DNA of 64,000 nucleotides from Nocardia sp. NBC_00416 (GCF_036032445.1 NZ_CP107932.1:4714501-4778500), one strand, 5' to 3'. Numbered from the stretch's first letter, positions 50,822 through 59,781 are shown. Translations and numbers: made by a program. Notes: a model not told the origin generated them from the letters alone.

Positions 50822-52053
50822 CTGCGTGCCTCCACACCATTCGTTCGGCCCGGGCCCGAGGGGCGCGGACTGGTTTCTCTTTTGGTCAGCACGGGCGGAC
50901 CTGCGGCGACGGTGCCGTCGGTCTCCTGGTGCGCGGGTATGCGCAGGGTGAATGTCGAACCGGTGCCGAGCTTGCTCCACAGGGTGATCTCACCGTTGTG
51001 GTTGGCGGCCACGTGTTTGACGATAGCCAGTCCGAGACCGGTACCGCCCGTGGCACGGGAGCGCGCCTTGTCGGAGCGGAAGAAACGTTCGAAGACTCGT
51101 TCCTGGTCGTCCTTGGCGATGCCGATTCCCCGATCGGTGACGGCCATCGCCACATAGGAGCCGCGGACCGACCGGCTCACCGAGACATGGGAGCCGCGCG
51201 GCGAGTAGGCGATGGCGTTCTCGACCAGATTCGACAGCGCGGTGATCAGCAGGGTTTCGTCACCGAGCACCTCCAGCCCGCTCGGACGGTCGGTGCTGAC
51301 CGTGATCCCGGCCGCCTCCGCCGCAGTCCTGGACCGGTCCACGGCGTGATTGACCACGGTGTCCACATCCACCACCTCGAGTTCGGGCAGTTTCTCCGCG
51401 CCCTGCAACCGGGACAACGCGATCAGTTCGGTGACCATCTTCCCGAGGCGGCTGGATTCGGCCAGGACGCGCTTACCGAAATGTCGGACCGCCTCAGGGT
51501 CGTCCGCCGTCTCCAGCAGTGCTTCGGCCAGCAGGCTCATCGCCCCCACCGGGGTCTTCAGCTCATGGCTCACATTGGCGACGAAATCGCGGCGGGTCGC
51601 CTCCATCCGGGCCTGCTCGGAATCGTCGTCGGCGAACAGGACGGTGAAGCTCGTCTCCTCCGGGGAGAGAGGCCGGGCCAGGCCGCGGACCGCGATCCGG
51701 CCCCGGCCGGGGGTCGGCTTATCGGCGGTGAGGTCGAACTCCGCCGATTCGCCGGTCGCCAGGACCTTCTCCACGGCCGCCCACGCGCGTTCCTCGAGCA
51801 GGCGGTTGCGGACCAGGCCGAGTTCCTCGGCACGCGGGTTGACCAGCACGACATCGCGGTATTCGTCCACCACGGCGATACCGCTCTCCGAGGCCAGCAC
51901 GATCAGGTCGAGCACCTGTGACATGGTCAGACCCGAGTCGGCTTGTCGGCGCTGCGCCTGCCGGGCATTCACATAGGGGATGACCAGTCCACCGACGGCC
52001 AGTCCGACAACAGCCGCCAGGACTGCCAGCAGTACGGCCTGGGGAACGCTCAC
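50818..52053 (-). CDS. senX3: Sensor histidine kinase SenX3
   Basis: 411 aa, the same length as mycobacterial SenX3. One N-terminal membrane segment (about residues 3-25), a PAS-like sensor domain (about 45-140), the H-box FVANVSHELKTPVGAMSLL (His near 163), then the ATPase with N-box LSNLVENAIAYSPRGS and G-boxes DRGIGIAKDDQERVFE and GTGLGLAIVKHVA. It senses phosphate status (through the Pst system in mycobacteria) and phosphorylates RegX3. GTG start with no clear ribosome site; leaderless is possible. Direct 4-bp overlap with regX3. Confidence 0.95.
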   Translation of the reverse strand: MSVPQAVLLAVLAAVVGLAVGGLVIPYVNARQAQRRQADSGLTMSQVLDLIVLASESGIAVVDEYRDVVLVNPRAEELGLVRNRLLEERAWAAVEKVLATGESAEFDLTADKPTPGRGRIAVRGLARPLSPEETSFTVLFADDDSEQARMEATRRDFVANVSHELKTPVGAMSLLAEALLETADDPEAVRHFGKRVLAESSRLGKMVTELIALSRLQGAEKLPELEVVDVDTVVNHAVDRSRTAAEAAGITVSTDRPSGLEVLGDETLLITALSNLVENAIAYSPRGSHVSVSRSVRGSYVAMAVTDRGIGIAKDDQERVFERFFRSDKARSRATGGTGLGLAIVKHVAANHNGEITLWSKLGTGSTFTLRIPAHQETDGTVAAGPPVLTKRETSPRPSGPGRTNGVEARR

Positions 52054-52216
52054 ATCAAGAATCGTACGGTCGACGACCGGTGAACAAACCCGGGGTCGGC
52101 GAAGTTTCGTGCAGGTCACGGGCGATTACGACGGCGTTCGCCGGGCGTTTACGCATTGTTCGGCAGCGAACGGGTTTCGATCGCTCCGGGCGTGTTCCCC
52201 GGGCCGAAACGCCGAC

Positions 52217-52249
52217 GAACCCCATTGTGTCTGGGACACAACGGGGTTC
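52217..52249 (-). terminator. Hairpin downstream of the CocE-type hydrolase gene
   Basis: 15-bp stem (52217-52231 with 52235-52249; one G-U pair in the minus-strand RNA) with a 3-nt loop, 28 nt after the hydrolase stop and upstream of senX3. Outer bases GCCGAC/GTCGGC can extend it with a bulge. Confidence 0.65.
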
Positions 52250-52277
52250 GCGTCGGCGCGCACTGCCGAGGGCGGCT

Positions 52278-54329
52278 TCACCAACCGGGGTTGCCGCGTA
52301 CCGGGATGTTCGCGAAGCTCGGCTGATTCGGGTCGAGCTGCACATGCTGCGGCTTGAATCCGGTATCGAGAAGCATCGGCAGCGGCGGCACACCCTTCGG
52401 GGGATTACCGGCGTAGACGTCCACACGCAACCGGTGCCCCGGCTCCAGCCTCGCCTCGATCGCGGGAACCGCGATATCGAGTGTGGTGACCTCGCCGGGC
52501 ACCGTCGGCTGCCGATTCTCGATCGTGGTGAACGGACGCGGATCGGTGTAGTCGCCGTTGGCCGATCGACTGCTCAGGGAGTCGTCGATCTGGCGCAGTG
52601 AGGCCGTCAGCTGTCCCGACGACAACACCCGGGACTGCCCGTCGGGCGCCACATCGTTGACCGTCACCGACCAATAACCGTCCGCCGCGTCCTGCACGGT
52701 CCGCAGGTGTACGGCCATCGGACCGGAGATCTCGACGGCCTCGGCGGCCGGGGCGCTGGTGAAGGTCAGCCCGTTCGATTCCTGGATTCGGGAATCCGCG
52801 CCGCACGCGTTGATGACCGCGAACACCCCCGCAGTCGCCTGGCCGGCGTCATTGGAGCACAACCCGGTGAGTCCCGGAGCGACGGTCAGCCGCGCGGAAC
52901 TGTCGGCAAGGCTTCCGAGCGAACCGTCGTGCACACTGTGGCCGCCCGTTCCGCTGGGCGCCGCCGACAGGTACATCCGCCGATAATCGGCCTGCTGGCC
53001 GGGCGGCGCGCTCGCACCGAAGCCGTCCCGGGTGACCCAGCCCCCACCCTGCTGTCGCAGCGTCACCGGGCCGTACTGGTCGATGCCGTTGTCGATGCCC
53101 TTGAGCCATTTGTCGAACCAGGCGCGCTGCAGCACGTCCAACCGCGGCGGCAGTCCCGGTTTGCCCGATTCGCTGCCGGAGTTGATGTGATATGTATCGC
53201 CCATCAGCAGCTGTTTCTGCCCGGGCGGCAGCGGCATCTCGTTGTAGATCTGGGACTCGGAGTAGGTGAACAGATCGTGCCAGCCGCCGGTCACGAAGGT
53301 CGGCACGTCGACTTTCGCGGGGTCGCCGAGCCAGGCCTGCCGATCCGGGCTGTCCCCGCGGATCATCTCCTGCAATCGCGGATCCAGATCCTCGATGCGC
53401 GGGGTGGTGTACGCGTTCAGGAACACGTCCAGGTAGGTGAACGGCGAGGACAATCGATCGTGCAGCCACCGCTGGTCGAAGGTGCCGGTCACCATCGATT
53501 GCACGTCCGGCATCCATTTGGTCGCGTTGATCAGCGACATCCACAGCGGTATGAAGTTGAAGCCGAAACCACCGCCGGGCATGAGCACGTCCTGGGCCAG
53601 ATCGCTACCGGGCACCACCGGGAATAGGGCCTTCAGCGCGGGCGGATGCTGTTCGGCGGCCTGCAGTTGATTGATCCCCGAATACGACATCCCGGTCATC
53701 CCGACCTGACCGTCGGACCAGGACTGCCGTGCCGCCCAGTCGATCACCTCGACCGTGTCGAGTTGTTCGCGCCGGCGCAACATATCCCAGACGCCCTGCG
53801 AGAAACCGGTTCCGCGGACATCCACCACCACCTGGACGTAGCCGCTCTTCACCAGCTGCCGGTCGACCGCGAAGTTCCGCAGCGCGCCACCGCCGAGCGC
53901 CTTGGTGAGATCGGTGAGCCCGGACAGCGGGGTACCCGTCATATCGATGTCCCGGGCGAGCTGCGAGACGGTGTCGGAGAGGCCGGGAACCGAGCCCATA
54001 TGGTCCACGAGGTTGGACGCCAGCTTCGTATAGGGCGTCATATTGACCAGCACCGGCGTGCGGGTGTCGATCGGCCGCGAGGCGGCGTCGGCGGGCCGGT
54101 ATACATTCGCCTTCAGCACCGTGCCGTCGCTCATGGTGATCGGCACGTCCCAGGTGATGTTGATATCGGGATACTGCTGCGGCCCGTCATGGGTGGCGGC
54201 CCACTGCGCCCCGGCCGGCCCCCCGTCGGGGCCGGCGGCCACCGGTGCCGCGCCGGCGCTGCCCCCCAGCAGCGGCGCCAGCAGAACCGTAGCGGCCATT
54301 GCTACGGTGGCTCGCATCACAAACTTCAT
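52278..54329 (-). CDS. Secreted CocE/NonD-family hydrolase (X-Pro dipeptidyl-peptidase-like)
   Basis: 683 aa. Signal peptide (RATVAMAATVLLAPLLGGSAGA, cleavage near 28). N-terminal alpha/beta-hydrolase domain: WDVPITMSDGTVLKANVYRP (about 60-80), nucleophile Ser in GMTGMSYSGINQLQA (about 215-229), TGGWHDLFTYSESQ. C-terminal jelly-roll X-Pro domain from about 470, ending in the HLRVDVYAGNPP type sequence (GHRLRVDVY). The family includes cocaine esterase and X-Pro dipeptidyl peptidases; here it is probably an extracellular esterase or peptidase. It lies between gpm1 and senX3, where mycobacteria have no such gene. Confidence 0.87.
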   Translation of the reverse strand: MKFVMRATVAMAATVLLAPLLGGSAGAAPVAAGPDGGPAGAQWAATHDGPQQYPDINITWDVPITMSDGTVLKANVYRPADAASRPIDTRTPVLVNMTPYTKLASNLVDHMGSVPGLSDTVSQLARDIDMTGTPLSGLTDLTKALGGGALRNFAVDRQLVKSGYVQVVVDVRGTGFSQGVWDMLRRREQLDTVEVIDWAARQSWSDGQVGMTGMSYSGINQLQAAEQHPPALKALFPVVPGSDLAQDVLMPGGGFGFNFIPLWMSLINATKWMPDVQSMVTGTFDQRWLHDRLSSPFTYLDVFLNAYTTPRIEDLDPRLQEMIRGDSPDRQAWLGDPAKVDVPTFVTGGWHDLFTYSESQIYNEMPLPPGQKQLLMGDTYHINSGSESGKPGLPPRLDVLQRAWFDKWLKGIDNGIDQYGPVTLRQQGGGWVTRDGFGASAPPGQQADYRRMYLSAAPSGTGGHSVHDGSLGSLADSSARLTVAPGLTGLCSNDAGQATAGVFAVINACGADSRIQESNGLTFTSAPAAEAVEISGPMAVHLRTVQDAADGYWSVTVNDVAPDGQSRVLSSGQLTASLRQIDDSLSSRSANGDYTDPRPFTTIENRQPTVPGEVTTLDIAVPAIEARLEPGHRLRVDVYAGNPPKGVPPLPMLLDTGFKPQHVQLDPNQPSFANIPVRGNPGW

Positions 54330-54380
54330 CGGTCGTGATCCATCTCTCGGACTGGTCGGACGTTCGAGAGCTTACACAGC

Positions 54381-54396
54381 GTTACCGGCGGGTAAC
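54381..54396. promoter_or_regulatory. 16-bp palindrome upstream of the CocE-type gene
   Basis: GTTACC-GGCG-GGTAAC is a perfect 6-bp dyad with a 4-bp centre, about 52-67 bp before the hydrolase start. It looks like an operator for a dimeric regulator. A second dyad (GCGCGGA-A-TCCGCGC) lies at 54408-54422. Confidence 0.45.
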
Positions 54397-54543
54397 GAGA
54401 ATTTGTCGCGCGGAATCCGCGCATATCCGATTCCGGTGACGAGTTTTCGTCTCATCCCACAAATGGAATCGCTTTTCCGGGTGGCATTTCACAAAGTCGC
54501 GGCGTGCACATCCGCGCCCGCTCGCGCGCCTGTCGCCCGGATG

Positions 54544-54578
54544 AAAAAGCGCCGCAACCCGTTCCGGATCGCGGCGCT
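54544..54578 (-). terminator. Intrinsic terminator of gpm1
   Basis: Perfect 8-bp stem AGCGCCGC/GCGGCGCT with a 15-nt loop, followed in the minus strand by a T-tract (plus-strand AAAAA at 54544-54548), 11 nt after the gpm1 stop. The only hairpin with a clear U-tract in this window. Confidence 0.75.
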
Positions 54579-54589
54579 CCCGGCGGAAC

Positions 54590-55327
54590 CTACCGGCCGC
54601 CCTGACTCGCCACCGCGGCCGCACCGGCCGCCGCGGCTTCCGGATCCAGATACTCGCGGGGACGAACCGGACGCAGATCGTCGTCCAGTTCGTAGCGCAG
54701 CGGAATGCCGGTGGGGATATTCAATCCGGCGATATCGTCGTCGGATATCCGATCCAGGTGTTTGACCAGCGCCCGCAGCGAATTCCCGTGCGCGGCCACC
54801 AGCACCGTCTTTCCGCCGCGCAGTTCCTGGGAGATCGTCGATTCCCAGTAGGGGACCATCCGGTTCACCACATCGAGCAGGCATTCCGTAGCCGGAACCT
54901 CGATTCCCGCGTATCGCGGGTCGCCGTCCTGGCTGTATTCGTCGGCTCGATCGATCGGAGGCGGCGGGGTGTCGTAACTGCGCCGCCACAGCATGAACTG
55001 GTCCTCGCCGTACTCGTCACGGATCTGCGCCTTGTTCTTCCCCTGCAGCGCTCCGTAGTGCCGTTCGTTGAGACGCCGATCCCGCACGACGGGGATCCAG
55101 TGCCGATCGGCGGCGTCCAGTGCGATATTCGCCGTCATGATCGCGCGACGCAGCAGCGAGGTGTAGACGATATCGGGCAGAATGCCGTGCTCGGCCAGCA
55201 ATTCGCCGGCCCGTTTGCCCTCGGCGACGCCCTTGTCGGTGAGATGTACGTCCACCCAGCCGGTGAACAGGTTCAGGGCGTTCCATTCGCTCTCGCCGTG
55301 GCGCAGCAAAACGAGGGTGTTCGTCAT
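54590..55327 (-). CDS. gpm1: 2,3-bisphosphoglycerate-dependent phosphoglycerate mutase
   Basis: 245 aa. It interconverts 3- and 2-phosphoglycerate in glycolysis. The phosphohistidine motif is LVLLRHGESEWNALNLFTG (about residues 4-22), ERHYGALQGKNKAQ follows, and the second His is in VLVAAHGNSLRALVKHLD (about 180-197). The end LDPEAAAAGAAAVASQG matches mycobacterial Gpm1. ATG at 55327 chosen by homology; ATG three codons upstream is possible. Confidence 0.96.
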   Translation of the reverse strand: MTNTLVLLRHGESEWNALNLFTGWVDVHLTDKGVAEGKRAGELLAEHGILPDIVYTSLLRRAIMTANIALDAADRHWIPVVRDRRLNERHYGALQGKNKAQIRDEYGEDQFMLWRRSYDTPPPPIDRADEYSQDGDPRYAGIEVPATECLLDVVNRMVPYWESTISQELRGGKTVLVAAHGNSLRALVKHLDRISDDDIAGLNIPTGIPLRYELDDDLRPVRPREYLDPEAAAAGAAAVASQGGR

Positions 55328-55417
55328 GCGGGCCATCCTGCCATGACCCGATCCCGGCTGTGCGTACCCCTCGGGGCCGCGTGACCGGGCCGCACGCACC
55401 CGTCCGCCCCGGGCCTG

Positions 55418-56314
55418 CTACTCGGGGAGGGGCAGACCGGCCGCGAGTATCGCCGCGCCGCGCAGGGTCGCTCCCTCCGCGAGCCGCGACTGTTCCACCC
55501 GCAGTCCGCGCAGGAAGTTCAGCCCCGCGTGCCGGGCCAGCGCCGCCCGCATCGGAGCCCACAACGGTTCACCCGAATCCGCGAAACCACCGCCGACGAC
55601 GACCGTATCCACATCGAGCAGCGCGGCGGCGGAACTGATCGCCCGGCCGAGCGCGGTACCGGCGCGCTCCAGTGCGGCCAGCGCGATCTGATCACCGGCG
55701 CGGGCGTCGCGGGCGAGCTCGGCCCCGGTCCCACCCCGCCACCCTTGTTCTCGTGCCCAGCGCGCCGACGATATTCCGCTCGCCACCGCCTCGACGCAAC
55801 CCACACCTCCGCACGCGCAGGGCACATCCCACTCCGGCACCACGATATGGCCGATATGGCCGGCGTTCCCGCTGCGCCCCAGCACGACTCGGCCGTCGAC
55901 GAGGATGCCGCCCCCGATCCCCGACGACACGGTCATCGCCAGACCGTTCCGCAGCCCCCGCAACGCACCCGAATACTGTTCCGCCAGCGCCAGGCACGCG
56001 CCGTCGATCGCGAACCGCACCGCGGCGTCGGGGAACAGCTCATCGACCGCGGCGACGATCGGGAACCCGGCACGCCACTGCGGAATATTGAGCGGGCCGG
56101 TGACCCCGGCCGGAACATCCACCGGCCCCGCCGATCCGATTCCGACCGCTGCCACCGGAGCGCCGTCCGCGACCTCGAGCAGCAGCGCCCGACACGCCTC
56201 CCACACACCGTCGGCCGGTACCGGCGCCCGGCGCACCGCGCTCACCCGGCCGTCGGCGCCGACCCGACCCGCGGCGAATTTCGTCGCCCCGATATCCAAT
56301 GCGAGAACCGCCAC
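55418..56314 (-). CDS. ROK-family protein (sugar kinase / regulator-like)
   Basis: 298 aa. ATP-binding motif VLALDIGATKFAAGRVG at the N terminus, SGIGGGILVDGRVVLGRSGNAGHIGH (about residues 131-156) and the ROK zinc motif CACGGVGCVEA (about 167-177). No N-terminal helix-turn-helix, so a sugar kinase more likely than a repressor. In mycobacteria a ROK-like gene also lies near mshA (Rv0485). Substrate unknown. GTG start with GGGAGG 5 nt upstream. Confidence 0.85.
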   Translation of the reverse strand: MAVLALDIGATKFAAGRVGADGRVSAVRRAPVPADGVWEACRALLLEVADGAPVAAVGIGSAGPVDVPAGVTGPLNIPQWRAGFPIVAAVDELFPDAAVRFAIDGACLALAEQYSGALRGLRNGLAMTVSSGIGGGILVDGRVVLGRSGNAGHIGHIVVPEWDVPCACGGVGCVEAVASGISSARWAREQGWRGGTGAELARDARAGDQIALAALERAGTALGRAISSAAALLDVDTVVVGGGFADSGEPLWAPMRAALARHAGLNFLRGLRVEQSRLAEGATLRGAAILAAGLPLPE

Positions 56315-56411
56315 CCGTACCTCCCGATGATCCGATGTCGTGATTATCGGCGTGCCCGCGCCGCGGTGGCGATTCGTCCGGCACGACCGCCGCGGTGCGC
56401 GGGGTGAACGG

Positions 56412-57293
56412 TCAGCGGGTGCTCTTCTCGATCACGGCGGCGTCGAGCGCCGACAGTTCGTCCGGGGTGAGCAGGAGATCGGCGGCCGCGAGGTTGTTCC
56501 GCAGGTGGGTGGGGTTGGTGGTGCCGGGGATGGCGAGGATGTGGTCGCCGCGGTGCAGCAACCAGGACAGCGCGAGGCGCGTGGGTGCGACACCGTGAGC
56601 GGCGGCGATTTCGGCGAATCGTGGATCGTCTGCGGCCGTGCCGAGTGTCAACGGGAAGAAGGCGACGAAGGCGATACCTGCCGCGCCGGTGATCTCGACG
56701 ATATCGTCGTGGGTCCGGTCGCCGATGCTGTAGTTGTTCTGCACCGCACCGATCGGGGCCACCTCACGTGCCTGCGCGAGTTGGGCGGCGTCGACCCCGG
56801 AGATCCCGATCGTCCGGATCTTGCCCTGCTGCCGCGCCTCCTCGAGCACCCCGAGCTGGTCGGCGAGCGGTACCGACGGATCGATCCGGTGCAGGTAGAG
56901 CAGATCTATCCGGTCGGTGCGCAGCCGGCGCAGACTCAGCTCGAGTTGCTGACGCAGGTACTCCGGCCGCCCCAGCGGCACCCACTCCTCCGGTGTCGGA
57001 CGGGTGTTGCCGATCTTCGTCGCGATCACCACCTCCGACCGGATCGGGGCGAGTGCCTCGGCCAGCAGTTCCTCACCGGCGCCGAGCGCGTAGGCGTCCG
57101 CGGTGTCGAACATGTTCACCCCGGCTTCGGCGGCCCCGCGCAGAAAACCGATCAGCTCGTCCCGGTCGGTAGGCGGATTCCAGATCGGGGCAGTAGGGCC
57201 ACTGCGCTGGTCGGGCCGATCGGCCATCCGCATGGTGCCCAGGCCGATCCGCTGGACCCGCTGGCCGTCGTCGAAAACAAAGTCAGTTCGCAT
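56412..57293 (-). CDS. Aldo/keto reductase
   Basis: 293 aa AKR. Catalytic residues: Asp and Tyr in NMFDTADAYALGAGEE (about residues 58-73), Lys in VVIATKIGNTRP, His in LLYLHRIDPSV. Shorter than the AKR at 3638 and from another branch. ATG 57293 chosen (MRTDF); ATG at 57305 is in frame but adds MVEL. Divergent from a MerR regulator, which is the usual pairing in actinobacteria and suggests MerR control. Confidence 0.87.
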   Translation of the reverse strand: MRTDFVFDDGQRVQRIGLGTMRMADRPDQRSGPTAPIWNPPTDRDELIGFLRGAAEAGVNMFDTADAYALGAGEELLAEALAPIRSEVVIATKIGNTRPTPEEWVPLGRPEYLRQQLELSLRRLRTDRIDLLYLHRIDPSVPLADQLGVLEEARQQGKIRTIGISGVDAAQLAQAREVAPIGAVQNNYSIGDRTHDDIVEITGAAGIAFVAFFPLTLGTAADDPRFAEIAAAHGVAPTRLALSWLLHRGDHILAIPGTTNPTHLRNNLAAADLLLTPDELSALDAAVIEKSTR

Positions 57294-57419
57294 GAGTTCC
57301 ACCATCCACATTCACACCGCGTGAGGGTCAAGTGCGGGGAATTTCACATCAGGTGCGGGCCGGGCGCGGGAATTTTCCAGACCGGTCGGTGCTTTCTTCA
57401 CACGACGAAGGGAACCACC

Positions 57420-57779
57420 ATGCGCATCGGCGAGTTGGCGACGGCAACCGGTATCAGTCAGCGCCTGTTGCGCTACTACGAAGAGCGCGGGCTGCTGACC
57501 CCCGAGCGAACCACCAACGGATACCGCCGCTACCCCGAGACAGCGGTCCGCGATGTCATCCGTATCCGCCGCCTGCTCGCCGCCGGACTACCGCTGCGGG
57601 TGATCACCGAGGTGCTCGATTGCGCCTGCGGCGGGACCGACGAGGTGGAGCCGTGCATGGAACCCCGCCTTCGCGCCGAATTGACCTCGCTGGACAGCAA
57701 GCTCGACGACCTCGGCCACCGTCGCGCCGAATTGCTCGACCTCATCGAACGCGTCGCGGAGCCGAGTCCGCGCCGCTGA
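57420..57779 (+). CDS. MerR-family transcriptional regulator
   Basis: 119 aa. DNA-binding domain MRIGELATATGISQRLLRYYEE (residues 1-22) with wing TTNGYRRYPETAVRDV, then a dimerisation helix. A cysteine-containing stretch (DCACGGTDEVEPCMEP, about 74-89) may sense metal or oxidant, or be the drug-type LPC loop of other actinobacterial MerR proteins. ATG with AAGG about 8 nt upstream. Divergent from the AKR across 126 bp. Confidence 0.88.
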   Translation: MRIGELATATGISQRLLRYYEERGLLTPERTTNGYRRYPETAVRDVIRIRRLLAAGLPLRVITEVLDCACGGTDEVEPCMEPRLRAELTSLDSKLDDLGHRRAELLDLIERVAEPSPRR

Positions 57780-57797
57780 GCCGTCGCGGACACGCCC

Positions 57798-58301
57798 TCA
57801 GTTCGAATCGGCGGATTCCACCAGATGCTCGAACGCGCGCAGGTTCTGCAGCGATTCTCCGCGCGACACCCGCCACTTCCATTCCTTACGAATGGACTCG
57901 GCGAACCCGAGTTCGAGCAGGGTGTTGAAATCTCCGTCCACCGCCTCGAGGATCTGGCCGAAGATCCGGTCCAGTTCCTCGACGGTCACCGAATGCGTGG
58001 CGGCCCGGCCGACCAGATAGATGTCACCCAACTTGTCCAGGGTGTAGGCGACGCCGTAGAGACGGCGGTTGCGGCGCAGCAGGTACTTGTAGACGCCTTC
58101 GAAATTCTCGTCGGGCTTGCGGCAGACGAACGATTCGAACCGCACTCCGTGCGCGCCCAGCGTGAGCATCACAGTGGTCTTCAGTTTCCGCTCACCGGGC
58201 AGCACCGCGACGAACACGTCATCGCTGGGGTGGGTGTATTCGATCTCACGATCGCGCAGCGTGTCCTCGACGACCCGCGCGGTGGCCGATGCCTCGCTCA
58301 T
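57798..58301 (-). CDS. YbjN domain-containing protein
   Basis: 167 aa. Single YbjN (PF10722) alpha/beta domain: FVAVLPGERKLKTTVMLTLG and DFNTLLELGFAESIRKEWKW. In mycobacteria the same gene lies next to mshA (Rv0487). YbjN proteins are associated with stress or chaperone-like functions, unproven here. ATG at 58301 overlaps the mshA stop (ATGA), so it is translated with mshA. Convergent with the MerR gene (18 bp). Confidence 0.87.
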   Translation of the reverse strand: MSEASATARVVEDTLRDREIEYTHPSDDVFVAVLPGERKLKTTVMLTLGAHGVRFESFVCRKPDENFEGVYKYLLRRNRRLYGVAYTLDKLGDIYLVGRAATHSVTVEELDRIFGQILEAVDGDFNTLLELGFAESIRKEWKWRVSRGESLQNLRAFEHLVESADSN

Positions 58302-59638
58302 GTGCGCACTCCCGTCCGGCGCCGCCACAGCGCCCGCGATCTGGCCTGGCTGTCGCCGAGGATAGTGGGAACGCGACCGAAACCACCCAGCGCGGCGGTG
58401 TAGCTGGCCATCAGTTTCTCGGCGGTGTGCGCCCAGGAGAAATCCGCCGCGTGCGCCACGGCCTGGTCGCCCATCAGGCGCAGCCGTTGCGGATCGTCGA
58501 GCAGATACTCGAGAGCACCCGCCCAATCGGGGGCGCGATGACCGGCCACCAGCAGCCCGCTGTGTCCGTGCCGGACCGCGGTGCCCAGTCCGCCCACCGC
58601 GGCCGCCAGCACCGGCGTACCGCTGGCCTGCGCTTCCAGCGCGACCAGCCCGAACGATTCGTTGTAGCTGGGCACCGCCACCAGATCAGCCGACCGGTAC
58701 ACCAGCACCAACCGGTCGGGCGGTTGCGGCGGCAGGAAGGTCACCTGGTCCGCGATCCCGAGTTCGGCGGCCAGTTCGATCAGCGCGTCCGGGCGCTCCA
58801 GGCCCGTACCCGACGGTCCGCCGACGATCAGCGCGCGCAGTTTGCGGCCGGGCCGGCGGCGCAGCGCCTCGGCGACCGCGCGCACCAGCACATCGGGCGC
58901 CTTGAGCGGCTGGATCCGGCCGACGAAGGCCACGACCTCCTCATCGGGCGACAATCCCAGTTCGGTGCGGGCCGCCGCCCGATCGCCCGGGCGGTAGCGG
59001 GTCAGATCCGCGCCCGGCGGCACGATATCTATCCGGTCGGGCACCGCGCCGTACAGCTCCTCCAGTTGCCTGGCTTCCTGCGCGGTGTTGGCGGTGAGCC
59101 GGTCCGCTTCGGCGATCACCTGTTTCTCGCCGATCTCGCGGGTCACCGGTTCGGGGGAATCCCCCTCCGCCAGCGCGGCGTTCTTCACCGCGGCCAATGT
59201 GTGCGCGGTGTGCACCAGCGGCACTCGCCAGCGGTCACGCGCCAGCCAGCCCACCTGACCGGACAGCCAGTAATGCGAATGCACCAGGTCGTAGTACCCG
59301 GGCAGCTGCCGGGCTTCCTGTCGCAGCACCTCCGCGGTGAACGGGCACAGCTGGGTGGGCAGATCGTATTTGTCCAGGCCCTCGAACGGTCCCGCCACCA
59401 CATTGCGCACCAGCACCCCGGGCGCGGCTTCCTGCACCGGCGGCAGGTTCGACGACGTGGCCCGGGTGAAGATCTCGACCTCGGTCCCCCGTTGGGCCAG
59501 CTGAACGGCCGTTTGCAGGACATAGACGTTCATCCCACCCGCATCCCCCGTACCGGGCTGTGCCAGTGGTGAGGTGTGCACCGTCAGTACGGCGATTCGG
59601 TCGGGCCGTCGGTCCGGGCGTTGACTCACGATGTCCAT
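58298..59638 (-). CDS. mshA: Mycothiol glycosyltransferase MshA
   Basis: 446 aa GT4 glycosyltransferase. It joins UDP-GlcNAc to inositol-3-phosphate, the first step of mycothiol synthesis. N-terminal VHTSPLAQPGTGDAGGMN (about residues 21-38), DLVHSHYWLSGQVGWLA, FVGRIQPLKAPDVLVRA, and the nucleotide-sugar EX7E motif ESFGLVALEAQASGTPVLAA (about 324-343). Normal length. A 13-bp palindrome (TTGCACGGTGCAA) lies 1 nt before the ATG. Confidence 0.95.
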   Translation of the reverse strand: MDIVSQRPDRRPDRIAVLTVHTSPLAQPGTGDAGGMNVYVLQTAVQLAQRGTEVEIFTRATSSNLPPVQEAAPGVLVRNVVAGPFEGLDKYDLPTQLCPFTAEVLRQEARQLPGYYDLVHSHYWLSGQVGWLARDRWRVPLVHTAHTLAAVKNAALAEGDSPEPVTREIGEKQVIAEADRLTANTAQEARQLEELYGAVPDRIDIVPPGADLTRYRPGDRAAARTELGLSPDEEVVAFVGRIQPLKAPDVLVRAVAEALRRRPGRKLRALIVGGPSGTGLERPDALIELAAELGIADQVTFLPPQPPDRLVLVYRSADLVAVPSYNESFGLVALEAQASGTPVLAAAVGGLGTAVRHGHSGLLVAGHRAPDWAGALEYLLDDPQRLRLMGDQAVAHAADFSWAHTAEKLMASYTAALGGFGRVPTILGDSQARSRALWRRRTGVRT

Positions 59639-59639
59639 A

Positions 59640-59652
59640 TTGCACGGTGCAA
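59640..59652. promoter_or_regulatory. Palindrome TTGCAC-G-GTGCAA at the mshA start
   Basis: Perfect 6-bp dyad with one central base, 1 nt upstream of the mshA ATG. Could be an operator or a translational hairpin. No regulator known to me with this site. Confidence 0.35.
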
Positions 59653-59781
59653 CGCAGGGGCCCGGTCCCTCCTTCCCTCGGGGTGAAAGTCATCACACCT
59701 ATTCGATTCTGCGTGAATTTTTCTCACCGGCGTGCGGGCGGCAGAGCCGGACAGACCGGGAAAAGCGCTCGTCACGGACAA

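Noticed and set aside
52054..52100. RegX3/PHO-type repeat (GTTCACC) upstream of senX3
   Set aside because: Only one copy of GTTCACC is visible; a RegX3 box normally has two with fixed spacing.
52707..53627. 306-aa open frame on the plus strand opposite the CocE-type gene
   Set aside because: Antisense shadow of a clear coding gene, no recognisable domain.
57294..57419. MerR-type promoter with 19-bp spacer between AKR and MerR genes
   Set aside because: TTGACC at 57331-57326 (minus) is present but no convincing -10 follows at 17-20 bp; the partial TCAC/GTGA dyad has only 4 matching bases.
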